The translations under genes and the position numbers were made by a program. From NCBI GenBank assembly GCA_003229495.1, contig QIEB01000258.1, forward strand, positions 1 through 6,789: 6,789 nucleotides of DNA, in the 5' to 3' direction. Below, piece after piece: positions 1-6,121 of this stretch. This stretch comes from Flammeovirgaceae bacterium. Lineage in GTDB: Bacteria > Bacteroidota > Bacteroidia > Cytophagales > Cyclobacteriaceae. Position 1 is the first letter of the stretch. Each line of letters starts with the position of its first letter. The notes under the pieces were generated by a model. That model was not told where the DNA came from, did no database searches, and saw nothing but the letters and a program-made list of their open reading frames with translations.

Positions 1-1254
1 GCTAAATTGAAGCCATTGGCAGAAGATGAGTCCCGCCAATTAAAAGATTTGGAAGCCAAGGTCCAGATGACCAACCAGAAGTTAGTTCAAGAAAATGAGG
101 ACTTGAATAATAAGTCCAACGTTTTCAATGAGCACAATCTGATGTTTCATCAACAAAAAAATCAACTCAGCACCGCAGAATCAGAAATGTCGTTCAAGCG
201 GTCCGCTCAGGAACAAAGTGAATTAAGACTTAATGACAATCAATCTGAATTACAGGAAAATCAAAAAAGAATCGAACAACTGCTGGAAAGTGCTGAGGTC
301 AACGAGGAGGAATTACTCAATATGTACCAACAAAAAGAGATATTTGAGCAATCCGTCCAACAGGCTGAGAAGGAATACTATAATTGCCGTGGAGAAATTG
401 ACTCTATTGATAAGCAGAGTCGCGAACTCCAAAGAATGCGTGAACAAAGCGATGTGCTAATAATGGAGCTTCAAAACAAACTAAATGAGACCAAGCTGGA
501 AATGAGTTCTGTAAAAGAGCGCCTCTCTGTGGAATTTAATGTTGAGTTGGAAGCCCTGGTTGAAGACGCGAAAACAGAGGTTACCGAAGCGTTGCCTGAG
601 GAAGAGTTAAGGAATAAAGTTATGAGGATGCGGGATAAATTGGATCGTTTGGGTCCTATAAATCCTATGGCCATGGATGCCTATGAAGAAATCAGTCAGC
701 GTCATGAATTCATTACCTCTCAGAAAGAAGACCTGCAGAATGCCAAAGAGTCATTATTAAGCACAATTGCAGAAATCGATATTGTTGCAAAGGAGACCTT
801 CCTGAGGGCTTTCAACAATATCAAATCAAATTTCATCCATGTATTCCGTTCTCTTTTCACCGAAGAAGATGATTGTGATTTGAAACTATTAGAACCAGAT
901 AATCCATTGGAATCTTCCATAGAAATTATTGCAAAACCCAAAGGAAAAAGACCCCTCACCATCAATCAACTTTCCGGCGGAGAGAAGACCCTTACCGCCA
1001 CATCACTGCTATTTGCTATCTATCTGTTAAAACCTGCACCGTTCTGTATATTTGATGAAGTTGATGCGCCGCTGGATGATGCAAACATCGACAAGTTCAA
1101 TAGCATTATTCGGAAGTTTTCGGAAGAGTCTCAATTCATCATTGTCACTCATAACAAACGTACCATGGCAAGTACAGATATCATCTATGGAATTACCATG
1201 ATCGAACAAGGAATTTCACGGGTGGTTCCGGTAGATCTCAGGGAATTGGCTTGA
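1..1254 (+). CDS. smc: Chromosome segregation protein SMC, C-terminal part (5' end outside window)
   Basis: SMC is a homodimeric ATPase that, with ScpA and ScpB, organises and helps segregate the chromosome. The frame is open from base 1, and the visible 417 codons are roughly the last third of a protein usually near 1,150-1,200 residues. The first ~180 residues are Glu/Gln/Lys-rich heptad-like sequence, the returning arm of the coiled coil. Next comes the SMC-typical segment with LGPINPMAMDAYEEI (about 649-693). The ATPase head half follows: signature LSGGEK (970-987), Walker B FCIFDEVDAPLDD (1042-1080) with catalytic Glu, and the switch histidine in VTHNK (1144-1158). Walker A, the first coil and the hinge lie upstream of the window. 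The head motifs followed by YGITMIEQGIS identify SMC rather than RecN or SbcC. The TGA stop is 58 bp before the sulfate-activation gene, and no terminator is obvious between them. Nothing suggests decay. Confidence 0.95.
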   Translation, partial: AKLKPLAEDESRQLKDLEAKVQMTNQKLVQENEDLNNKSNVFNEHNLMFHQQKNQLSTAESEMSFKRSAQEQSELRLNDNQSELQENQKRIEQLLESAEVNEEELLNMYQQKEIFEQSVQQAEKEYYNCRGEIDSIDKQSRELQRMREQSDVLIMELQNKLNETKLEMSSVKERLSVEFNVELEALVEDAKTEVTEALPEEELRNKVMRMRDKLDRLGPINPMAMDAYEEISQRHEFITSQKEDLQNAKESLLSTIAEIDIVAKETFLRAFNNIKSNFIHVFRSLFTEEDDCDLKLLEPDNPLESSIEIIAKPKGKRPLTINQLSGGEKTLTATSLLFAIYLLKPAPFCIFDEVDAPLDDANIDKFNSIIRKFSEESQFIIVTHNKRTMASTDIIYGITMIEQGISRVVPVDLRELA

Positions 1255-1257
1255 TTG

Positions 1258-1288
1258 TTTGTTTCCCTTTTGAAAGTTACTATTTTAG
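1258..1288 (+). promoter_or_regulatory. Candidate Bacteroidota-type promoter for the sulfate-activation gene
   Basis: TTTG at 1258-1261 is followed, after 19 bp, by TATTTTAG at 1281-1288. This matches the Bacteroidota sigma-ABfr pattern (TTTG, about 19-20 bp, TAnnTTTG) with one mismatch in the downstream box. Transcription would start near 1293-1295, leaving a leader of about 20 nt. The gap is AT-rich, so a chance match is quite possible. The alternative is read-through from smc. Confidence 0.3.
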
Positions 1289-1298
1289 GCACCCTAAA
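1284..1298. repeat. Short inverted repeat over the candidate promoter
   Basis: TTTAGG (1284-1289) and CCTAAA (1293-1298) are perfect 6-bp arms around CAC. The repeat overlaps the candidate -7 box and the expected transcription start, which is where a repressor operator would sit. No T-tract follows, so it is not a terminator. The function is unknown, and six-base arms can arise by chance. Confidence 0.3.
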
Positions 1299-1312
1299 GA
1301 GATATATATAAT

Positions 1313-3025
1313 ATGGGCGCATTTAAAGAGCCTCATGGAGGTGTATTAAAAGAACTATACCTAGGTGAATCCGTCGCCGAAGAGGAAAAGTTAATTGCCG
1401 GTAATTATCCATCATGGGACCTTACCCCCCGGCAACTATGTGATATTGAACTGCTGCTAAACGGCTCCTTTTCTCCACTATCAGGTTTTCTTGGTTCCAA
1501 AGACTACCAAAGTGTAGTAGAAAAAATGAGGTTGTCATCAGGTATGTTATGGCCCATGCCCATTAACTTGGATGTTACATCCAAATTTGCTGACTCCCTG
1601 GAACAAGGTAATATGCTGGCGTTGCGGGATCAGGAAGGAGTACTGGTAGCCACCATGGAGATTGAAGAAATATGGAAACCGGATAAAATAGCAGAAGCCG
1701 AACAGGTTTATGGAACTTCAATGGAGGCACACCCTGCAGTACATTACCTGCTCCATCAAACTGGTGATGTTTATATAAGTGGCGAATTGAGAGGTGTGGA
1801 GCCGCCTACTCATTACGATTTTAAACTGCTTAGGGATTCTCCATCCGAGTTGCGCGGAAGATTTAGAAAACTAGGTTGGAGAAAAGTAGTGGCCTTTCAA
1901 ACCCGGAATCCTATGCATCGGGCTCATCAGGAAATAACCTATAGAGCTGCTACTATGCACGAAGCAAACCTACTGGTCCATCCGGTGGTTGGTATGACAA
2001 AACCTGGTGACGTGGACCATTACACCCGGGTAAGGTGCTATGAGAAAATCCTGGAGCGTTATCCTGAACAAACAACCACACTTAGTCTGCTAAATCTTGC
2101 CATGCGTATGGGGGGACCCAGGGAAGCTATATGGCATGCAATAATAAGAAAAAATTATGGATGCACCCATTTTATAGTAGGCAGGGACCATGCAGGCCCT
2201 GGCAATAAACCAGACGGAACTCCTTTTTATGAGCCATATGAAGCTCAGGAATTGTATGAAAAATTTCATGACGAGATGGACATCACCATGGTCCCTTTTC
2301 AACAAATGGTATACGTTGAAGACAGGGCCCAGTATATACCGGTCAATGAAACCACCAACGAAATGAAGGTGGCAAATATCAGTGGAACGGAATTTCGCAG
2401 AAGGCTGCGTGAGGGTCTGGACATACCGGAGTGGTTTTCATATGGAGAGATTATTCAGGAGCTACGCAAAATCTACCCTCCAAAACACCAACAGGGATTT
2501 ACCGTGTTTTTTACCGGCCTGTCCGGTTCCGGTAAATCTACTATTGCTAATGCGTTATTAGTTAAAATGTTGGAAAACGGAAACAGAAGGGTCACTATTT
2601 TGGACGGAGACGTGGTGAGGAAAAACTTGTCCAGTGAATTGGGCTTTTCCAAGGAGCACCGCGACCTGAATATCAAGAGAATCGGCTATGTGGCGGCGGA
2701 AATAACCAAGAACGGAGGAGTGGCCATCTGTGCCCCCATTGCACCCTATGAAAAAACCCGTAAGGAAGTCCGGTCAATGATTGAGGAGGGTGGAGGATTT
2801 GTGGAAATTTTCGTAAATACCCCGTTGGAAGAATGTGAAAAACGGGACCGCAAGGGACTTTACGCCCAGGCACGGGCAGGGAAAATTAAGGGTTTTACCG
2901 GTATTGACGACCCCTATGAGGTTCCAAAGGACCCGGAAATGGTAATCGATACATTACACCTGTCGGCAGAATTGGCCGCACATCGTATTTTTGTAAAGCT
3001 TGAAAGCCTGGGATATATAAAATAA
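1313..3025 (+). CDS. sat: Bifunctional ATP sulfurylase / APS kinase (PAPS synthetase)
   Basis: This cytosolic enzyme would make APS from ATP and sulfate, then phosphorylate APS to PAPS for sulfate assimilation or sulfotransferases. Residues ~1-390 are a homomeric-type ATP sulfurylase: PHGG near the N terminus, QTRNPMHRAHQE (196-207, nucleotide-binding HxxH region), VGRDHAGPG (289-297) and SGTEFRRRL (357-365). Residues ~395-570 are an APS kinase: P-loop GLSGSGKS (402-409), LDGDVVR (430-436), then HRDLN, IAPYEKTR, DRKGLYAQA and FTGIDDPYE. Both sets of active-site motifs look intact. Sulfurylase-then-kinase is the order of fungal and Aquifex enzymes, opposite to animal PAPS synthases. 570 residues is normal for the bacterial fusion. 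The ATG at 1313 places the PHGG motif near the N terminus as in relatives; no Shine-Dalgarno sequence precedes it. No cysD, cysN, cysH or sulfotransferase gene is visible nearby. Confidence 0.95.
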   Translation: MGAFKEPHGGVLKELYLGESVAEEEKLIAGNYPSWDLTPRQLCDIELLLNGSFSPLSGFLGSKDYQSVVEKMRLSSGMLWPMPINLDVTSKFADSLEQGNMLALRDQEGVLVATMEIEEIWKPDKIAEAEQVYGTSMEAHPAVHYLLHQTGDVYISGELRGVEPPTHYDFKLLRDSPSELRGRFRKLGWRKVVAFQTRNPMHRAHQEITYRAATMHEANLLVHPVVGMTKPGDVDHYTRVRCYEKILERYPEQTTTLSLLNLAMRMGGPREAIWHAIIRKNYGCTHFIVGRDHAGPGNKPDGTPFYEPYEAQELYEKFHDEMDITMVPFQQMVYVEDRAQYIPVNETTNEMKVANISGTEFRRRLREGLDIPEWFSYGEIIQELRKIYPPKHQQGFTVFFTGLSGSGKSTIANALLVKMLENGNRRVTILDGDVVRKNLSSELGFSKEHRDLNIKRIGYVAAEITKNGGVAICAPIAPYEKTRKEVRSMIEEGGGFVEIFVNTPLEECEKRDRKGLYAQARAGKIKGFTGIDDPYEVPKDPEMVIDTLHLSAELAAHRIFVKLESLGYIK

Positions 3026-3128
3026 TACCAAATTAATTTTATATATCGGATACAGAAATATACTGATAGCCTCAAGGCTTCTCGCCACCAAATTGAAGGC
3101 GAAATTAGTTGTAATTTAAACCCTCATA

Positions 3129-3142
3129 CTTTAAATTTAAAG
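3129..3142. repeat. 14-bp perfect palindrome upstream of EF-G2
   Basis: CTTTAAATTTAAAG is its own reverse complement across all 14 bases. It lies 64 bp upstream of the EF-G2 start and abuts the terminator: its last four bases, AAAG, can form the base of that stem. It could be a binding site for a dimeric regulator or simply AT-rich terminator flank that supplies a U-rich tract to the opposite strand. The palindrome is certain; its role is not. Confidence 0.4.
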
Positions 3143-3173
3143 AATAGGCTGCTCTCACTGGGGCGGCCTCTTT
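3139..3173 (+). terminator. Intrinsic terminator downstream of the sat fusion gene
   Basis: AGGCTGCTCT (3146-3155) pairs with GGGGCGGCCT (3160-3169) over ten base pairs, three of them G-U, closing a CACT loop (3156-3159). AAAG (3139-3142) can extend the stem by pairing with CTTT (3170-3173) across a 3-nt bulge. This A-rich flank, GC stem and short T-rich tail is a common Bacteroidota terminator layout. The T-run is only three bases, so efficiency is uncertain. Its location 114 nt after the sat stop and 33 nt before the EF-G2 ATG suggests it separates the two genes. On the RNA reading the other way the G-U pairs become A-C mismatches, so the stem is strand-specific for + transcription. Confidence 0.6.
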
Positions 3174-3190
3174 ACCCAATATGTTTATCC

Positions 3191-3198
3191 TAAATTTG
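3191..3198 (+). promoter_or_regulatory. Candidate -7 box directly before EF-G2
   Basis: TAAATTTG matches the Bacteroidota -7 consensus TAnnTTTG exactly and ends 7 nt before the ATG at 3206. If used, transcription would start within a few bases of the ATG and the mRNA would be nearly leaderless. No TTTG is present at the expected 19-20 bp upstream, where the terminator arm lies, so this is half a promoter at best. Confidence 0.28.
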
Positions 3199-3205
3199 TT
3201 GAAAT

Positions 3206-5341
3206 ATGAAAATATTTGATGCCAAACACATTAAAAATATAGTGCTGCTGGGAGCGGCAAAATCAGGTAAGACCACTTTAGCTGAAACCATGTTGTTCGA
3301 AGCAGGACTAATCAACAGAAGGGGGACTGTAGAGGGTAAAAATACAATATCCGACTATCATGAAATTGAACACGAGCGGGGAAATTCTGTATATGCCACC
3401 GCCATGCATACAGAATGGCGCGATTATAAGATCAACATTATTGATACCCCTGGCCTGGATGATTTTATCGGTGAGATTATCTCCTCGGTGCGGGTAGCGG
3501 ACACATGCGTGCTTTTGATCAATTCGCAGCACGGAATTGAGGTAGGGACGGAACTGATTTGGAATTATGCCGACCGATATCAAAAACCAGTCATCCTGGC
3601 AATCAATCAATTGGACCACCTCAAGTCCAATTTTGATCAGACTTTTGAGTCAATGAAGCAACGTTTTGGGAGCGCTGCCACCTTGATGCAGTATCCAGTG
3701 AATCAAGGGGACCAGTTTGACAGTATTATTGACCTCCTGAAAATGACCATGTATAAATTCCCTCCTGAAGGCGGAAAACCTGAAAAGCTGCCCATTCCGG
3801 ATGATCAAAAAGAAAAAGCCGAAGCCCTACATAATGAACTGGTGGAGAAAGCAGCAGAAAATGACGAGTCTTTGATGGAGCTATATTTTGAAAAAGGTTC
3901 ATTGGAGGAAGACGAAATGAGACAGGGATTGAAAATTGGTATGATGAATCACGAAGTTTTTCCCATTTTCTGCCTGTCTGCCAAGAAGAATATGGGTAGT
4001 GGTCGAATGATGGGATTCATTGACAATGTGGCGCCATCATCCGTGGAAATGAAACCTGAGCAATCAGATAACGGAGAAGTGATGCCACATAAAGCTGAGG
4101 ATGGAACCGTACTATTTGTCTTCAAAACATTGGTAGAACCCAATCTGGGTAAAATGTCATTTTTTAAAGTTATTTCAGGTTCTGTCGAATTGGGCAAAGA
4201 TCTGATCAATCATCAGACTGGTCAAAGTGAAAGGTTAAACCAACTTTTCATTATGGATGGCAAAAATCGAAATCCCGTTCAAAAGCTGGTATTAGGTGAT
4301 ATCGGCGCTACTCTTAAACTGAAAGCTACTGAAACCAACCATACTCTTAGGGATAAATCAGTTTCAATGGCTGTGAAACCAATTCAATTCCCAGGTCCTC
4401 GAATAAGGACTGCTATTATAGCGAAAAATAAACAAGATGATGAGAAGCTTGGAGAAGTATTGAAAAAGATCCATCAGGAAGATCCAACCATTGAATTCGA
4501 ATATTTTCGTGAGTTGAAACAACTTATTTTATCCTGCCAGGGTGAATTGCATCTGGCAATGGTGAAATGGACTTTAATGAATACCTATCACCTGGATGTG
4601 GACTTTGCAACACCAAGAATTCCTTATCGTGAAACCATCCAGAAAGGCTCTGACGCCTCATACCGACATAAGAAACAATCCGGCGGGGCTGGCCAGTTTG
4701 GGGAAGTTTTCCTGAAAATTGAACCTTATCATGATGGAATGGACGAGCCAGTGGGCTTCAATATCAGAAAGAAAGAAGAAACTGAACTTCCATGGGGTGG
4801 CAAACTGGTCTTTTATAACTGTATTGTAGGCGGGGTTATCGACCTTAGATTTCTACCATCTATTCGAAAAGGTATACTGGAAAAAATGGAAGAAGGGCCG
4901 TTAACCGGCTCATATGTTAGGGATGTCAGAGTAATGGTCTATGACGGGAAAATGCACGCCGTTGATTCTAATGATATTTCATTTAAAATAGCCGGTATGA
5001 TGGCTTTTAAACAAGCCTTTACCAGCGCTGACCCTCAATTGCTGGAACCAATTTATGATCTTGAAGTAGTGGTACCGGAAGAACTTATGGGAGATGTAAT
5101 GACGGACCTTCAGGGTCGCAGGTCTATCATTCAGGGCATGGAGGCCAGGGGTGCTTATCAGGTGATCAAGGCTAAAACACCGTTATCAGAATTGGATCGC
5201 TATACCACTACCTTGCGTTCCGTCACTCAGGGTCGGGCTAATTTCAATATATCATTTGCCGATTATTCTCCGGTACCATATGAAATTCAGCAAAAATTAA
5301 TGGCCCATTACAGCCAGCAAGTGGAAGAAGTTCACAATTAG
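3206..5341 (+). CDS. fusA2: EF-G paralogue of the Bacteroidota EF-G2 type, catalytic His replaced
   Basis: This is an elongation factor G family translocase acting on the ribosome; at 711 residues it is full length for EF-G. The G domain shows P-loop GAAKSGKT (16-23), switch I RGNSV (58-62, Ser where Thr is usual), G3 DTPGLDDF (80-87), G4 NQLD (134-137) and G5 SAKK (258-261). Canonical EF-G has DTPGHVDF, so the histidine that positions the hydrolytic water is Leu84. Domain IV keeps SGGAGQFG (492-499) and the tip histidine in GKMHAVDS (His584), and a domain V-like C terminus follows. The opening KIFDAKHIKNIVLLG and overall pattern match Bacteroidota EF-G2 rather than the housekeeping fusA, and no rpsL, rpsG or tuf lies nearby. 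Bacteroides EF-G2 is reported to support translation without GTP hydrolysis under starvation; the same role here is inferred. The ATG lacks a Shine-Dalgarno sequence. Its TAG stop overlaps the convergent phosphoesterase stop. Confidence 0.9.
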   Translation: MKIFDAKHIKNIVLLGAAKSGKTTLAETMLFEAGLINRRGTVEGKNTISDYHEIEHERGNSVYATAMHTEWRDYKINIIDTPGLDDFIGEIISSVRVADTCVLLINSQHGIEVGTELIWNYADRYQKPVILAINQLDHLKSNFDQTFESMKQRFGSAATLMQYPVNQGDQFDSIIDLLKMTMYKFPPEGGKPEKLPIPDDQKEKAEALHNELVEKAAENDESLMELYFEKGSLEEDEMRQGLKIGMMNHEVFPIFCLSAKKNMGSGRMMGFIDNVAPSSVEMKPEQSDNGEVMPHKAEDGTVLFVFKTLVEPNLGKMSFFKVISGSVELGKDLINHQTGQSERLNQLFIMDGKNRNPVQKLVLGDIGATLKLKATETNHTLRDKSVSMAVKPIQFPGPRIRTAIIAKNKQDDEKLGEVLKKIHQEDPTIEFEYFRELKQLILSCQGELHLAMVKWTLMNTYHLDVDFATPRIPYRETIQKGSDASYRHKKQSGGAGQFGEVFLKIEPYHDGMDEPVGFNIRKKEETELPWGGKLVFYNCIVGGVIDLRFLPSIRKGILEKMEEGPLTGSYVRDVRVMVYDGKMHAVDSNDISFKIAGMMAFKQAFTSADPQLLEPIYDLEVVVPEELMGDVMTDLQGRRSIIQGMEARGAYQVIKAKTPLSELDRYTTTLRSVTQGRANFNISFADYSPVPYEIQQKLMAHYSQQVEEVHN

Positions 5342-6051
5342 CGTCCTTTGATCCCGGGGTAGAGCTGCCCTACCGGGTCACTTTGAAAATACTGTTTAGT
5401 GTGGATGTTCATAATGGTCAAACATCCATTCCATGCTGCGCCTGTGTCCATCATCCAAACATTACAGGAGTTAATCGGCTTGAAACTACCCCAGCGGCTG
5501 GTAGGTGTATGGCCTAAGTATATCTCCTCAAATGACCCGAGTCTTCGCTCCTTACCTTCTTGTTTCAATTGAAGTGCCATTCTACATAGACTGCGGTCCC
5601 AGAGGAAAATGTCCTGATCTTGATACTCTAATTCCATGTCCGGTAATATGCCGGCATGAACGAATATCCTTTGGTCCATAATATAATATTGATATGCCTT
5701 TGCAAGAAATTTCTGATGATTAACAGGCATCCCTTGAGGATATCCATCGACAGTAGCTTTGCCTCCCTGTTCTAACCAAATTTCCGGGGCCTCACGCATC
5801 CTTGCCCATTCCAATGCCCATAGGTCATGATTCCCAAGAATATAGATCAATCGCTTTATTTTCAACAATTCATCTATGCATTGGGCGGTTTCGGGCCAAC
5901 CGTCACATACATCACCCAATGCTATTAACGAGTCGTGCTGATAATCAAATTCCGACAATGCCAAACACTGCATTAAAGCGGTGTAGGCCCCATGAATATC
6001 GCCAATGACAAAGGTTCTGGCTTCTGGCATTGCTGTAAAACTAGTATTCAT
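5338..6051 (-). CDS. Metallophosphoesterase of the PPP/ApaH-like calcineurin fold
   Basis: This is a predicted soluble di-metal phosphoesterase of 237 residues. The ligand motifs are in order: GDIHG (17-21), GDVCDGW (46-52), GNHD (73-76), FVHAG (130-134) and GHTPT (180-184). Asp18, His20, Asp47, Asn74, His132 and His181 are the expected metal ligands, with His75-Asp76 as the catalytic dyad. In PPP phosphatases and ApaH the second motif is usually GDxxDRG; here Arg is replaced by Gly, so the phosphate-binding arginine of classical Ser/Thr phosphatases is absent from that spot. The substrate is therefore unclear: protein phosphatase, dinucleoside polyphosphate hydrolase or nucleotide phosphatase are all possible. 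ATG at 6051 is taken as the start, but the Met codon at 6030 (residue 8), which begins closer to the core strand, is equally credible. It lies 70 bp downstream of fadD on the same strand with no clear terminator between, so co-transcription is possible. Confidence 0.88.
   Translation of the reverse strand: MNTSFTAMPEARTFVIGDIHGAYTALMQCLALSEFDYQHDSLIALGDVCDGWPETAQCIDELLKIKRLIYILGNHDLWALEWARMREAPEIWLEQGGKATVDGYPQGMPVNHQKFLAKAYQYYIMDQRIFVHAGILPDMELEYQDQDIFLWDRSLCRMALQLKQEGKERRLGSFEEIYLGHTPTSRWGSFKPINSCNVWMMDTGAAWNGCLTIMNIHTKQYFQSDPVGQLYPGIKGR
5353..5377 (+). terminator. Weak hairpin after the EF-G2 stop, possible termination structure
   Basis: CCC (5353-5355) pairs with GGG (5375-5377), and GGTAG (5358-5362) pairs with CTACC (5370-5374), around a 7-nt loop with a GG bulge on the left arm. 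It begins 12 nt after the EF-G2 stop, the right place for a terminator, but it lies inside the 3' coding end of the convergent phosphoesterase. The next bases are TCACTTTG rather than a T-run, so intrinsic termination would be poor. Confidence 0.2.
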
Positions 6052-6121
6052 TTGACTGAATACAACTTTTGAGAAGGTATAAAGTTATTATTAGATAAAT
6101 TGGACAGGGAAACGATAGGTT

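Noticed and set aside
233..460. 75-codon + strand frame inside smc
   Set aside because: It is a frame shadow of the coiled-coil coding region with no start signal or domain.
1..540. Smc coiled coil as a separate small coiled-coil protein starting near 7
   Set aside because: The frame is open to base 1 and runs continuously into the SMC head; TTG at 7 is an ordinary leucine codon inside the gene.
3034..3041. TAATTTTA as an upstream -7 box for EF-G2
   Set aside because: One mismatch to TAnnTTTG, no TTTG at the right distance, and the intervening terminator would stop the transcript.
3068..3102. Two small hairpins just after sat (AGCC/GGCT with a TCAA loop, TCGCC/GGCGA with an 11-nt loop)
   Set aside because: Stems of 4-5 bp without a following T-run; the structure at 3139-3173 is a much better terminator.
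3308..3619. 103-codon open frame on the - strand inside the EF-G2 gene
   Set aside because: It lies entirely opposite the G domain of a well-supported gene, has no recognisable domain, and its sequence follows from the codons of the + strand gene.
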